A DNA stretch of 64,000 nt from Aminobacter anthyllidis (GCF_018555685.1 NZ_JAFLWW010000001.1:868001-932000), one strand, 5' to 3'. Positions 25,974 to 35,857 are shown, counted from the first letter of the stretch. Program-made: numbers and translations. The notes: generated by a model from the sequence alone, not told the origin.

Positions 25974-28589
25974 ATGGACGTCGTTGTCGTCGAGTCACCC
26001 AACAAGGTGAAAAGCATCAACAAGTACCTGGGCCGGAACTACAAGGTTCTCGCCTCGTTCGGCCATGTCCGCGATTTGCCGGCCAAAGACGGTTCGGTCA
26101 AGCCGGATGATGACTTTGCCATGTCCTGGGCGGTCGACGCAGCGTCGGCTAAGCGGCTGAACGACATTGCCAAGGCGGTCAAGGAAGCCGACGGCCTGAT
26201 CCTCGCAACCGATCCGGACCGCGAAGGGGAAGCCATCGCCTGGCACGTGCTCGAGGTGCTGAAGCAGAAGCGCGTGCTGAAGGACAAGACGATCAAGCGC
26301 GTCGCCTTCAACTCGATCACCAAGCAGGCCGTGCTCGAAGCCATCGCCAATCCGCGCGAGATCGATCCGCCGCTGGTCGATGCCTATCTGGCGCGCCGCG
26401 CGCTCGACTATCTCGTCGGTTTCACCCTGTCCCCGGTGTTGTGGCGCAAGCTGCCCGGCGCCCGCTCGGCCGGCCGCGTCCAGTCGGTGGCGTTGCGCTT
26501 CGTCTGCGACCGCGAGGCCGAGATCGAACGCTTCGTGCGTGAGGAATACTGGCAGATCGCAGCGACGCTCGGTACGCCGCGCGCCGAAAGCTTCGAGGCT
26601 CGCCTGACCGCTTTTGACGGCAAGAAGCTGCAAAAACTCGACATTTCCTCGCAGGCGATGGCCGACGACATCAAGGCGATGCTCGACGGCGCGAGCTTCA
26701 AGACGTTGTCCGTCGAGGCCAAGCCGACCCGGCGCAACCCGAGCGCGCCCTTCACCACTTCGACCCTGCAGCAGGCCGCGTCGTCGCGCCTTAGCTTCTC
26801 GGCTAGCCGTACCATGCAAGTCGCCCAGCGCCTTTACGAGGGCATGGAGATCGGCGGCGAAATGGCAGGTCTCATCACCTATATGCGTACCGACGGCGTG
26901 CAGATGGCGCCCGAGGCCATCGAGGCCGCGCGCGACGCGATCGTCAAGGAATTCGGCGCCAAGTACCTGCCCGAAAAGCCGCGCCAGTACACCACCAAGG
27001 CCAAGAATGCTCAGGAAGCGCACGAAGCCATCCGGCCGACCGACTTCAATCGTACGCCGACCGAGATGCGCAAGTTTCTCGATGCCGACCAGGCACGGCT
27101 CTATGAGATGATCTGGAAGCGTGCGATCGCCAGCCAGATGCAGCCGGCCGAGATCGAACGCACAACTGTCGAGATCGAAGCCCGCAACGGGGGCAAGACC
27201 GCTGGCCTGCGCGCAGTTGGCTCCGTCACCCGCTTTGACGGCTTCATTGCTGCCTACACCGAGCAGAAGGAAGAGGATTCGGACGACGAGGAAAACCGTC
27301 GCCTGCCCGAAATCCGCACCGACGAAACGCTCAAGCGCGAAACGATCAACGCCACCCACCACACCACAGAGCCGCCGCCCCGCTATTCCGAAGCAAGCTT
27401 CATCAAGAAGATGGAAGAGCTCGGCATCGGCCGGCCTTCGACCTATGTCGCGACGCTCAAGACGCTTGAGGACCGCGACTATGTGAAGATCGAGAACCGC
27501 AAGCTGATCCCTCAGGCAAAGGGCCGGCTGGTTACGGCTTTCATGGAGAGCTTCTTCCGGCACTATGTCGAATACGACTTCACCGCCTCGCTCGAGGAAA
27601 AGCTCGACGAAGTCTCCGACGGCAAGCTCGCCTGGCGCGACGTGCTGCAGGATTTCTGGAAGGACTTCTCCCACGCGGTCGACGAGATCAAGGAACTACG
27701 CGTCACCAACGTGCTTGATGCACTGAACGAGGAACTCGCGCCCCTGGTCTTCCCGGAACGCGAGGACGGATCGAACCCGCGCATCTGCCCGAAATGCGGC
27801 AACGGCAACCTGTCGCTGAAGCTCGGCAAGTACGGCGCCTTCGTCGGCTGCTCGAACTACCCCGAATGCGGCTTCACCCGTCAGCTCGACGGTCCCGGCG
27901 CAAATGGTGACAATGGCGGACTCGAAGACGGCACCAAGGTGCTAGGCAGCGATCCCTACACCAATGAAGAGATTACGCTTCGCAGCGGCCGCTTTGGCCC
28001 CTACATCCAGCGCGGCGACGGCAAGGAAGCCAAGCGGTCCAGCCTGCCCAAGGGCTGGGCGGCAGCATCCATCGACCACGAAAAGGCGCTCGCGCTGCTG
28101 GCGCTACCACGTGATGTAGGCCAGCACCCCGAATCCGGCAAGATGATCTCGGCCGGGCTTGGCCGCTACGGCCCGTTCGTGCTGCACGACGGCGCCTATG
28201 CCAATCTCGAAAGCATCGAGGACGTGTTCTCGATCGGCCTGAACCGCGCGGTAACAGTGCTTGCTGAAAAGCAGGCCAAAGGCAAAGGCGGACGAGGCGG
28301 CGGAACACCGGCAGCCTTGAAGGATCTCGGCGAGCACCCGGCAGGCGGCGGCAACGTCACCGTGCGCGATGGCAAGTACGGCGCCTATGTCAATTTCGGC
28401 AAGGTCAATGCTACCTTGCCGAAGGGTACGGATCCGGCCGCGATCACGATGGAAGCAGCACTTGCGCTGATCGCCGAAAAAGAGGCGAAAGGCGGCGGCG
28501 CCAAGAAGCCAGCCAGAAGTGCCGCCAAGAAGCCGGCGGCCAGCGCAACCAAGAAAACGGCCGCCAGCAAGGCCAAGAAGAAGGACTGA
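25974..28589 (+). CDS. topA: DNA topoisomerase I (type IA)
   Basis: An 871-residue enzyme that relaxes negative supercoils. The TOPRIM domain begins with VVVVESPNK and holds the metal motif ATDPDREGEAIAWH. The active-site Tyr is in LITYMRTDG. A four-Cys zinc element (CPKCGNGN to CSNYPEC) follows near residue 605, and three further topoisomerase C-terminal repeat modules (GRFGPYIQRG, GRYGPFVLHDG, GKYGAYVNFG) come after. The protein ends in about 30 residues of Lys/Ala-rich tail. rnr starts 6 bases after the stop, so topA and rnr share a transcript. Confidence 0.97.
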   Translation: MDVVVVESPNKVKSINKYLGRNYKVLASFGHVRDLPAKDGSVKPDDDFAMSWAVDAASAKRLNDIAKAVKEADGLILATDPDREGEAIAWHVLEVLKQKRVLKDKTIKRVAFNSITKQAVLEAIANPREIDPPLVDAYLARRALDYLVGFTLSPVLWRKLPGARSAGRVQSVALRFVCDREAEIERFVREEYWQIAATLGTPRAESFEARLTAFDGKKLQKLDISSQAMADDIKAMLDGASFKTLSVEAKPTRRNPSAPFTTSTLQQAASSRLSFSASRTMQVAQRLYEGMEIGGEMAGLITYMRTDGVQMAPEAIEAARDAIVKEFGAKYLPEKPRQYTTKAKNAQEAHEAIRPTDFNRTPTEMRKFLDADQARLYEMIWKRAIASQMQPAEIERTTVEIEARNGGKTAGLRAVGSVTRFDGFIAAYTEQKEEDSDDEENRRLPEIRTDETLKRETINATHHTTEPPPRYSEASFIKKMEELGIGRPSTYVATLKTLEDRDYVKIENRKLIPQAKGRLVTAFMESFFRHYVEYDFTASLEEKLDEVSDGKLAWRDVLQDFWKDFSHAVDEIKELRVTNVLDALNEELAPLVFPEREDGSNPRICPKCGNGNLSLKLGKYGAFVGCSNYPECGFTRQLDGPGANGDNGGLEDGTKVLGSDPYTNEEITLRSGRFGPYIQRGDGKEAKRSSLPKGWAAASIDHEKALALLALPRDVGQHPESGKMISAGLGRYGPFVLHDGAYANLESIEDVFSIGLNRAVTVLAEKQAKGKGGRGGGTPAALKDLGEHPAGGGNVTVRDGKYGAYVNFGKVNATLPKGTDPAAITMEAALALIAEKEAKGGGAKKPARSAAKKPAASATKKTAASKAKKKD

Positions 28590-28595
28590 GCGACC

Positions 28596-30911
28596 GTGGC
28601 GCGAAAGATTTCCGGACGAAATGCCGGCACCAGACGCGCCGCAAGCGACGAGGTCCGAGGCAAGGACGTCTACCGCCCGTCGCGGGACGAGATTCTGCGC
28701 TACATCGCGGAGAATCCCGACCGCAGTGGCAAGCGCGACATCGCCAAGGCCTTTGCGCTCAAGAACGATGACCGCATCTGGCTCAAGCACCTGCTGCGCG
28801 AGTTGCAGGATGAGGGCCTGCTCGAGAAGAGCCGCAAGCGCCTGACGCGGGCCGGCGCGCTGCCGCATGTCGCCGTGCTCGACATTTTCGGCCGCGACGC
28901 CGAAGGCACGCTGCTCGCCCGCGCCTCCGAACAATCCGACGGCCAGATCGTTGCCATCAAGCTGTCGCGCGGCGGCAACGGGCCGACACCTGGCGTCGGC
29001 GACCGCGTGCTGGCCAAGACCTTCCCCATCGAGGATCACATCGACGACAACGAGCCGGCCTACACCGCGCGCGTGATGAAGATATTCGAGAAACGCAGCG
29101 ACACCGCGCTCGGTATCTTCCGTATTCTCAAGGACGGTACCTTCCGCATCGAGCCGGTCGAACGCCGCCAGCCCGAGTTGGTGATTGAAAAAGACCATCA
29201 GAACGGCGCCAAGGACGGCGACCTCGTCGAAGTGGTGCCGGAACGCGCCAGCCGCTACGGCCTGCCACGTGCCAAGGTGGTCTCGGTCCTGGGCTCGCTG
29301 ACCAATGAGAAGGCGGTCTCGATGATCGCCATCCATGCGCACGACATTCCCCACATCTTCCCCGCCGAGGTGATCGCCGAAGCTGAGGCGGTCAAGCCGG
29401 CAACGCTCGACGGCAAGCGTGAGGACTGGCGCGAGCTGCCGCTGGTCACCATCGATCCGGCCGACGCGAAGGACCACGACGACGCGGTTTACGCCGTTGC
29501 GGATACCGACGAGAAAAACCCTGGCGGCTACATCGTCACCGTCGCCATCGCCGACGTCGCGGCCTATGTCCGTCCGGGCACCGCGCTGGACAACGAGGCG
29601 CTGAAGCGCGGCAATTCGGTCTATTTCCCCGACCGCGTCGTGCCGATGCTGCCCGAGCGCATCTCCAACGACCTGTGCTCGCTGCGCGAAGGCGTCGACC
29701 GGCCGGCTCTGGCCGTGCGCATGACGTTTTCGGCGGAGGGCCGCAAGGTCAGGCACGCCTTCCACCGCATCATGATGCGCTCGTCAGCCCGCCTCGCCTA
29801 CCCGCAGGCCCAGGCAGCGATAGACGGCGTGCCGGACGACAAGACCGGACCGATCCTGGAAACCATCCTCAAGCCGCTCTGGGCCGCTTATGACGTGCTC
29901 AAGCGCGGACGCGACAGCCGCCAGCCGCTGGAACTCGACCTGCCGGAACGCAAGATCCTGCTGAAGCCGGACGGTACGGTGGACCGCGTCATCGTTCCCG
30001 ATCGCCTCGACGCCCACAAGCTGATCGAGGAATTCATGATCCAGGCCAACGTCGCCGCTGCCGAAACGCTGGAAAACAAGAAACAGAAGCTCGTCTACCG
30101 TATCCATGACGCGCCTTCGCTCGCCAAGCAGGAATCGCTGCGCGAGTTTCTGCTGACCATCGGCCTGTCGCTGGCGCGTGGCGCCGATATGCGGCCAAGC
30201 CAGTTCAACGGCATCCTCGAGCGCGTGCGCGGCGAAGACAACGAGCAACTGGTCAACGAAGTGGTGCTGCGCTCGCAGAGCCAGGCCGAGTACAACCCTG
30301 ACAATATCGGTCACTTCGGCCTCAATCTGCGCCGCTACGCGCATTTCACCTCGCCGATCCGCCGCTATGCCGATCTCATCGTGCATCGCGCGCTGATCGG
30401 CTCGCTGGGCTTGGGCGCTGGTGGGCTGACACCCGCGGAGGAAGCGCGGCTGGAAGAAATCGCGGGCCTGATTTCGCAGACCGAACGCCGCGCCATGGCA
30501 GCCGAGCGCGAGACCGTCGACCGGCTGGTTGCCGGCTTCCTGGCCGAACGCGTCGACGAGACCTTCGACGCGCGCATCTCCGGTGTGGTCAAGGCGGGAC
30601 TATTTGTCCAATTGCCGCAATATGGTGCGGATGGTTTCATCCCCGTGTCATCCTTGGGTGACGATTATTATCACTTCGACGAAGCCGCCCGCGCCTTGTT
30701 TGGAGAACGCTCCGGCAAGGGTTACCAGCTCGCCGACCGCGTCGAGGTCAAGCTCGTCGAGATTGCGCCGCTGGCCGGCGCCATGCGATTCGAGATGCTG
30801 ACCGAACCGAAGCCCCTGCCCGGTTCCAAGCGGTCCTTCCACAAGACAAAGGGGCAAAGAACGCGTGCCCGCGCCTCCCAGCCACGGCGAGGACCGCGCG
30901 GCAGGAGATGA
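28596..30911 (+). CDS. rnr: Ribonuclease R
   Basis: A 771-residue 3'-5' exoribonuclease for structured RNA. An N-terminal winged-helix part (residues 25-90) is followed by cold-shock domains, the RNB catalytic domain and a C-terminal S1 domain (about 655-735) with a basic tail. The catalytic acidic cluster reads TIDPADAKDHDDAVYA, with the four Asp in place. The S1 part contains GLFVQLPQYGADGFIPVSSL. The start is GTG at 28596, after AAGGA in the end of topA. The stop overlaps the DUF983 gene by four bases. Confidence 0.96.
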   Translation: MARKISGRNAGTRRAASDEVRGKDVYRPSRDEILRYIAENPDRSGKRDIAKAFALKNDDRIWLKHLLRELQDEGLLEKSRKRLTRAGALPHVAVLDIFGRDAEGTLLARASEQSDGQIVAIKLSRGGNGPTPGVGDRVLAKTFPIEDHIDDNEPAYTARVMKIFEKRSDTALGIFRILKDGTFRIEPVERRQPELVIEKDHQNGAKDGDLVEVVPERASRYGLPRAKVVSVLGSLTNEKAVSMIAIHAHDIPHIFPAEVIAEAEAVKPATLDGKREDWRELPLVTIDPADAKDHDDAVYAVADTDEKNPGGYIVTVAIADVAAYVRPGTALDNEALKRGNSVYFPDRVVPMLPERISNDLCSLREGVDRPALAVRMTFSAEGRKVRHAFHRIMMRSSARLAYPQAQAAIDGVPDDKTGPILETILKPLWAAYDVLKRGRDSRQPLELDLPERKILLKPDGTVDRVIVPDRLDAHKLIEEFMIQANVAAAETLENKKQKLVYRIHDAPSLAKQESLREFLLTIGLSLARGADMRPSQFNGILERVRGEDNEQLVNEVVLRSQSQAEYNPDNIGHFGLNLRRYAHFTSPIRRYADLIVHRALIGSLGLGAGGLTPAEEARLEEIAGLISQTERRAMAAERETVDRLVAGFLAERVDETFDARISGVVKAGLFVQLPQYGADGFIPVSSLGDDYYHFDEAARALFGERSGKGYQLADRVEVKLVEIAPLAGAMRFEMLTEPKPLPGSKRSFHKTKGQRTRARASQPRRGPRGRR

Positions 30912-31351
30912 CGATGGAAGAACAGGTATTCGGCGGCGACCACCACAAGGTTGCGCGTGAACCCCGGCCGGTCTGGCAAGCGATCAAGCGGGGCCTGTTC
31001 TGCAAATGCCCGAACTGCGGCCAGGGCAAGCTTTTCGCGTCTTTCGTCAAGACGGTCGACAGCTGCGAGGTCTGCCACGAAGAGATCTTCCACCACCGTA
31101 CCGACGACCTGCCCGCCTATCTCGTGGTGGTCATCGTCGGTCACATCGTCGTCGGCGCGTTCATGGGCGTCGAGGCCACCAGCACGCTCGCCCTGTGGCA
31201 GCATCTCCTGATCTGGGTGCCACTGACGATCGTCTCCGCACTCGCCTTGCTGCGCCCGATGAAGGGTGCGGTGGTCGGCATGCAATGGGCGCTCTACATG
31301 CACGGCTTCGGCGGTGAGGAAGACGACGTCGAAACGCATCCAGAGGCCTGA
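30908..31351 (+). CDS. DUF983 family zinc-ribbon membrane protein
   Basis: A 147-residue protein of the DUF983 family. The N-terminal cytoplasmic part has two CxxC pairs (CKCPNCGQG, with CEVCHEE about 25 residues on) that form a likely zinc ribbon. Two membrane helices follow (about 60-80 and 90-110). The family is common in alphaproteobacteria next to cytochrome or RNase R genes; function unknown. Translation is coupled to rnr through ATGA. Confidence 0.88.
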   Translation: MTMEEQVFGGDHHKVAREPRPVWQAIKRGLFCKCPNCGQGKLFASFVKTVDSCEVCHEEIFHHRTDDLPAYLVVVIVGHIVVGAFMGVEATSTLALWQHLLIWVPLTIVSALALLRPMKGAVVGMQWALYMHGFGGEEDDVETHPEA

Positions 31352-31424
31352 ACCGGCGCTGGCGCAATGCCCAAGGGCAAGCAAGTGCTTCCGTCCACCC
31401 CGACATTCCGTTAGGACAGCCGCG

Positions 31425-32165
31425 ATGGATGGCATTAGCAAAGCAGAACTCGACAGGCTCGAAGCCAGGGAAATGGTAAAGAGCGGGGCCCCGTTGCGTC
31501 CGCGCGACGCGGCTACGCTGATCCTGCTCGACCGCAAGGGCGACGATGTGCTGGTGCTGATGGGCCGGCGCCACATGAAGCATGCCTTCATGCCCGGAAA
31601 GTTCGTCTTTCCCGGCGGCCGCACCGACCCGGCCGACAGCCGCATCAAGGTGGCCGACGAGCTTCATCCCGACGAACAAGACAAGCTGCGCGCCGGAACT
31701 GGCCGCGTCAGCATCACACGCGCCCGGGCAATCGCGCTTTCGGCGATTCGCGAAACCTACGAGGAGGCAGGCCTGCTGATCGGCCGTCGCAGCCCGTTCT
31801 CGACCACCAAGGCCGACTGGCAAGGTTTTGCAGAACATGGCGTCGCGCCTGCTCTCGGCTGCCTGCGCTTCATCGCCCGCGCGGTGACCCCTCCCGGCCG
31901 TGTCAGGCGCTTCGACACGCGCTTCCTCTCGGCCTGGCGCAGCGACGTCGCGGTCGAATTGCCTGAAGGCGGACCGACAAACGAACTCGAGGAGCTGGTT
32001 TGGCTGCCCTTGGCCGACGCTGTGAAGGCCGACATCCCTGCGATCACGCAGTCGGTGCTTGGCGACCTCAGACAGCGGCTGTCGGTAGACCCCGGGCTTG
32101 AGCCGGGTGGCGAAGTGCCATTCTACCGCATGTTCAACCAACGCTTCCGCCGCGACATCCTTTAG
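31425..32165 (+). CDS. Nudix hydrolase with interrupted Nudix box (NUDT19-like)
   Basis: A 246-residue Nudix protein. The catalytic RETYEEAGLLIG half of the Nudix box is intact, with the metal-binding Glu residues, but over 40 residues separate it from the KFVFPGGRTD half. Such an interrupted box is known in NUDT19/RP2p and related coenzyme A diphosphatases, so hydrolysis of CoA or acyl-CoA is the best guess. The ATG at 31425 has AGGA 10 bases upstream; a longer frame back to 31266 runs into the DUF983 gene and is not family-like. The MFS gene starts 7 bases after the stop. Confidence 0.88.
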   Translation: MDGISKAELDRLEAREMVKSGAPLRPRDAATLILLDRKGDDVLVLMGRRHMKHAFMPGKFVFPGGRTDPADSRIKVADELHPDEQDKLRAGTGRVSITRARAIALSAIRETYEEAGLLIGRRSPFSTTKADWQGFAEHGVAPALGCLRFIARAVTPPGRVRRFDTRFLSAWRSDVAVELPEGGPTNELEELVWLPLADAVKADIPAITQSVLGDLRQRLSVDPGLEPGGEVPFYRMFNQRFRRDIL

Positions 32166-32172
32166 GCTTTGC

Positions 32173-33354
32173 ATGACCGACACCGTCCAGGAGGCTGAAA
32201 ACGTCGAGCAGGTGCACTGGCGTTCGATTTCAGCCGCCATTGCCTCTATCAGCGTCGTCGGCATCGCCATCGGCCTAGGCATACCGCTGCTGAGCGTGAT
32301 TCTCGAATCGCGTGGCTACTCGTCCTCGATGATCGGCCTGAACACGGCCGTCGCCGGCATTGCCTCCATTGCCGCGGCTCCCCTCGCAACGCCGATCGCC
32401 ATGCGTTTTGGCGTCGTCTGGACAATGCTCGCGATGATATTCGTCGGGGCGGTGGCTTTTGTCGGCTTCTATTTCGCCCAGTCCTTCTGGATGTGGTTTC
32501 CGTTGCGGGCCGTGCTGCATTTCGCGCTGACAGTGCTGTTCATCCTATCGGAGTTCTGGATCAGCACCTGCGCCCCACCGCATAGGCGCGGCCTCGTGCT
32601 CGGCATCTACGCCACGGTGCTGTCGCTTGGCTTCGCCGCAGGCCCATGGCTGTTCTCGCAGATCGGCAGCACCGGCTTCCTGCCGTTCGGGCTGACCTTC
32701 GCCTTCGTCATGGTCGCCGCGATTCCGGTGCTTCTGGCGCGCAGCGAGAGCCCCAAGATCGTCTCCGAAGGCGGCAAGGGTGGCTTCTTCCGTTACATCT
32801 GGATCGTGCCGACCGCCACCGCTGCCGTGCTTGTCTTCGGCGCGGTCGAGACCGGCGGCTTTGCCCTGTTTCCGATCTATGGCCAGCGCATCGGCTACAC
32901 CGAGGGCGAGGCAGCATTGCTGCTCACCATGATCGGCCTCGGCAACTTCCTACTCCAGATCCCCATCGGCATGCTGAGCGACCGCATCGGCGATCGCCGC
33001 ATCCTGTTGCTCATCTGCGCCCTTGTCGGGCTGGGCGGGACGCTGGCGATGCCGCTGCTGACGGTCAACTGGCACCTGATGGCAGGCATGCTGTTTGTCT
33101 GGGGTGGCGTTGTGGCGGCACTCTATACCGTCGGCCTCGCGCATCTGGGCGCACAGCTCTCGGGCCGCGACCTTGCCTCCGCCAACGCCGCCTTCATCTT
33201 CTGCTACGGGGTCGGCATGATCCTCGGACCGCAGGTGATCGGCATCTTCATGGATATCTTCGGCCCCAACGGATTCGGCTGGGCGCTGGCGGTGTTCTTT
33301 GGCGGCTACATCGCCATTGGACTGGGCCGAATTGCCGCGAAATCGCGCCGATAA
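32173..33354 (+). CDS. Major facilitator superfamily transporter
   Basis: A 393-residue transporter with twelve predicted membrane helices. Typical MFS markers are the cytoplasmic loop APHRRGLVLGIYATVLSLGFAAGP (with GxYxxxxxxGxxxGP pattern) in the first half and the loop GMLSDRIGDRRILLL between helices 8 and 9. The ATG at 32173 lies 7 bases after the Nudix stop, and both end up in the same transcript as topA-rnr-DUF983. The substrate cannot be told from sequence. Confidence 0.87.
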   Translation: MTDTVQEAENVEQVHWRSISAAIASISVVGIAIGLGIPLLSVILESRGYSSSMIGLNTAVAGIASIAAAPLATPIAMRFGVVWTMLAMIFVGAVAFVGFYFAQSFWMWFPLRAVLHFALTVLFILSEFWISTCAPPHRRGLVLGIYATVLSLGFAAGPWLFSQIGSTGFLPFGLTFAFVMVAAIPVLLARSESPKIVSEGGKGGFFRYIWIVPTATAAVLVFGAVETGGFALFPIYGQRIGYTEGEAALLLTMIGLGNFLLQIPIGMLSDRIGDRRILLLICALVGLGGTLAMPLLTVNWHLMAGMLFVWGGVVAALYTVGLAHLGAQLSGRDLASANAAFIFCYGVGMILGPQVIGIFMDIFGPNGFGWALAVFFGGYIAIGLGRIAAKSRR

Positions 33355-33364
33355 CGCGCCAAGG

Positions 33365-33393
33365 CTTGACTTTCCGGGTGCGTTCTTTATGTG
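33365..33393 (+). promoter_or_regulatory. Candidate rpmG promoter
   Basis: CTTGAC (33365-33370), 17 bases, TATGTG (33388-33393), about 75 bases before the L33 start. The -35 fits the alphaproteobacterial housekeeping form; the -10 is partial. Confidence 0.45.
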
Positions 33394-33471
33394 TCCCGCA
33401 GGTTTTCCGCGTCCGGGTTGTTTTCCCGTCCTGAGGCGGGTGCAACTCCAGACAATTAACGGACGAGAATC

Positions 33472-33639
33472 ATGGCCAAGGCTGCAAACATCAAGATCAA
33501 GCTTCTGTCGACCGCCGACACCGGTTTCTTCTACGTGACGAGCAAGAACAGCCGCACGAAGACGGAAAAGCTGTCGTTCCGCAAGTACGACCCGGTTGCG
33601 AAGAAGCACGTCGAATTCAAGGAAACCAAGATCAAGTAA
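33472..33639 (+). CDS. rpmG: 50S ribosomal protein L33
   Basis: A 55-residue ribosomal protein of the large subunit. It starts [20 protein letters not shown], continues [21 protein letters not shown] and ends [10 protein letters not shown], the standard L33 pattern. It is the cysteine-free form, so it does not bind zinc and need not respond to zinc shortage. The ATG follows GGACGAG. It has a candidate promoter upstream and a strong terminator downstream, so it can be made as its own short transcript. Confidence 0.97.
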   Translation: MAKAANIKIKLLSTADTGFFYVTSKNSRTKTEKLSFRKYDPVAKKHVEFKETKIK

Positions 33640-33662
33640 TCTGGTTGCCGTCAGGAATTTTC

Positions 33663-33690
33663 AAAACGCCGCCCATTGGGCGGCGTTTTT
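33663..33690 (+). terminator. Rho-independent terminator of rpmG
   Basis: A 12-bp stem (33663-33674 with 33678-33689), a three-base loop and a T run to 33690, 24 bases after the L33 stop codon. Confidence 0.85.
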
Positions 33691-34081
33691 GTTTCAGCGG
33701 GATGTTTGCTGCAGGTTCCGGATGCGCCCGACATGCCAAAGGTCATGCGGAAAAGCCGCCTGCCCTGCGCCCAGCCGTGATGAGGTGATTTCGAGAAAGG
33801 GGGCCGGTCGGCGTCTGGCAGCGGTACGAGGAGGCCACTATGTGCCAGTGCCGGCCGGCCGACCCCACGGACCCAGGAGATGCGGCGGACCTGAGCATCA
33901 TGGGGTATAAACAGGGCAGTTCGGCCTGTGCTCCTCGTGCCGACGCCCGTCCTTCTTCTCAACTTCACAGTCGCGCAAGATCGCTTGAAAATCAACACTT
34001 TCTTAACCACGGCTCGCGAATCGCTCGGGTTAAGGTAAACGATTGAGCTTAACGCGCTGGAGCTTGAAGCCAGTGTCCGGT
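33691..34081. other. Gap between rpmG terminator and pleD, no gene recognised
   Basis: About 390 bases with open frames on both strands, but none resembles a known protein or has a start signal. The right third contains several TTAA and GTTAAG/TTAACC words (33990-34055). I see no hairpin with a T run apart from the rpmG terminator. It might hide a small RNA, but nothing in the sequence shows it. Confidence 0.4.
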
Positions 34082-35455
34082 TCAGGCCGCCCGTGCAACC
34101 ACACGATTACGACCACGTGTTTTCGCGTCGTAAAGAGCAAGATCCGCGCGCTTCATCAGCCCGGCGACCGTGTCGCCTTCCATGACCAGCGCTGAAACGC
34201 CGACGCTGACCGTCACCGACACGCCTTGCTCGGATCCACCGAGCTTGAAAGGCGTCCTGGCGATTTCTGAGCGGATGCGTTCAGCAACGATCTCGGCAAG
34301 CTGGCCTTCGGTGTCCGGCATCACGATGACGAATTCCTCGCCGCCGAATCGGCAAGCGAGATCAATGCCACGCACGCTCTTCTTCACGCGCCGTGCGAAT
34401 TCGCGCAGGACCTCGTCGCCGCCGTCGTGTCCGAACGTATCGTTGATGCGCTTGAAACGGTCGAGGTCGGTGATCATCAGCGACAGCGGCCGACGGCGGG
34501 CCGCCGCGCGCTCGACGAGCCGCGGCAGGTGGCTGTCGAGGTAACGGCGGTTGTGCAGGCCCGTCAGCCCGTCCGTCACCGCCATCTCGATGGTCTGGCT
34601 GACGCTCTGCCTGAGCTCGTCATTGTAGCGCTTGCGGCGCACCTGGGTGCGCAGCCGGGCGATCAGTTCCTGCCGGTCGAGCGGCCGCACCAGATAGTCA
34701 TTGATGCCGAGTTCGAGCCCGCGAACGGTAAGGTCGTCCTCTTCCTTGTTGACCAGCAGCACGATCGGCAGCGAGCGCGTGCGGTCGAGCGACCTGAGCT
34801 GCGAGCACAGCCTGAGCGGATCGAACGCCGAAAAACCTGAGGACACGATGATGCACTCATAGGCGCCTTCTGCGGCGTTGAAGAGCCCCGACTGCGGATC
34901 GGCGGCGACCTGCACGTCGGCAGCTCCGTCCAAAAGCGCGCAGATATGGGCGGCAGAAGACGTCTGCTCGTCGATGAGCAGGACCTTCGGCAGTTCCCCC
35001 CTGAGCAGATCGGACCGGGCCAGCAACTCGTCCACGCCGATGCTGTGGGTGGTCGAGGCGCGCAGCCTGAGCTCGTCAGTCAGCACCTTGAGACGAACGA
35101 GGCTTTTGACGCGGGTGATCAGCTGGAGGTCGTTGACCGGCTTGGTCAGGAAGTCGTCCGCGCCCACGTCGAGCCCGCGCACGCGATCGGTGACATGGTC
35201 GAGTGCTGTGACCATGACGACGGGAATGTGGGCGGTGGCAGGATCAGCCTTCAGGCGGCGGCAGACCTCGAAACCGTCCATGCCGGGCATCATCACGTCG
35301 AGCAGCACGACATCGACCTTGCCGTCCTCGCACGCAGTAATGGCGTCGGGTCCGTTGAAGGCGGTCAGCACCTCGAAATATTCAGCGATTAGCCTGACTT
35401 CGAGCAGCTTCACATTTGCCGGTATGTCGTCAACGACGAGGATGCGCGCGGTCAT
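34082..35455 (-). CDS. pleD: PleD response regulator diguanylate cyclase
   Basis: A 457-residue cell-cycle regulator. The first receiver domain (1-120) has the phospho-acceptor Asp at residue 53 (LLDVMMPGMDG) and the KPV switch Lys. The second receiver-like domain (about 150-275) has lost its acceptor (VSSGF), as in Caulobacter PleD, where it acts as dimerisation adaptor. The GGDEF domain (about 295-455) reads RFGGEEF with an RGID feedback site five residues before it. Phosphorylated PleD makes cyclic di-GMP at one pole. divK lies 30 bases upstream on the same strand. Confidence 0.97.
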   Translation of the reverse strand: MTARILVVDDIPANVKLLEVRLIAEYFEVLTAFNGPDAITACEDGKVDVVLLDVMMPGMDGFEVCRRLKADPATAHIPVVMVTALDHVTDRVRGLDVGADDFLTKPVNDLQLITRVKSLVRLKVLTDELRLRASTTHSIGVDELLARSDLLRGELPKVLLIDEQTSSAAHICALLDGAADVQVAADPQSGLFNAAEGAYECIIVSSGFSAFDPLRLCSQLRSLDRTRSLPIVLLVNKEEDDLTVRGLELGINDYLVRPLDRQELIARLRTQVRRKRYNDELRQSVSQTIEMAVTDGLTGLHNRRYLDSHLPRLVERAAARRRPLSLMITDLDRFKRINDTFGHDGGDEVLREFARRVKKSVRGIDLACRFGGEEFVIVMPDTEGQLAEIVAERIRSEIARTPFKLGGSEQGVSVTVSVGVSALVMEGDTVAGLMKRADLALYDAKTRGRNRVVARAA

Positions 35456-35485
35456 GCTAGTCCCTCGAGCGAGCCGGCGAGCGCA

Positions 35486-35857
35486 TCAGGCATCGCCCAG
35501 ATAGGATTTGATCGTCTCGATGAAGCGCGGCACCGAGATCGGCTTGGAGATGTAGGCTTCGCAACCACCCTGCCTGATCCGCTCCTCGTCGCCCTTCATG
35601 GCGAATGCGGTGACGGCAATGACCGGGATGGTGTGGAGGTCATCGTCCTCCTTCAGCCATTTGGTGACCTCGAGACCTGAAACCTCGGGCAGCTGGATAT
35701 CCATCAGGATGAGGTCCGGGCGATGCTTGCGGGCAAGATCGAGCGCCTCAAGGCCATTGCGCGTACGCACGGTCTCGTAGCCGCTCGCCTCGATGAGGTC
35801 GCGAAAGAGCTTCATGTTGAGCTCATTGTCCTCGACGATCATCACCTTCTTGGCCAT
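35486..35857 (-). CDS. divK: Single-domain response regulator DivK
   Basis: A 123-residue receiver with no output domain, matching DivK. The acidic pocket is VEDN (residues 8-11), the phospho-acceptor Asp is at residue 53 ([11 protein letters not shown]), the switch Thr is in [12 protein letters not shown] and the Lys in ISKPISV. DivK is phosphorylated by DivJ and PleC homologues and relays polarity to the CtrA pathway. The ATG at 35857 gives the family opening [12 protein letters not shown]; the frame is open to 35986. It forms the divK-pleD operon typical of alphaproteobacteria. Confidence 0.97.
   Translation of the reverse strand: MAKKVMIVEDNELNMKLFRDLIEASGYETVRTRNGLEALDLARKHRPDLILMDIQLPEVSGLEVTKWLKEDDDLHTIPVIAVTAFAMKGDEERIRQGGCEAYISKPISVPRFIETIKSYLGDA

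Noticed and set aside
25995-27674. A 559-residue open frame on the minus strand inside topA
   Set aside because: Shadow of topA; no start signal and no domain.
33651-34010. A 119-residue frame on the minus strand after pleD
   Set aside because: It runs through the rpmG terminator, has no Shine-Dalgarno and matches no family I know.
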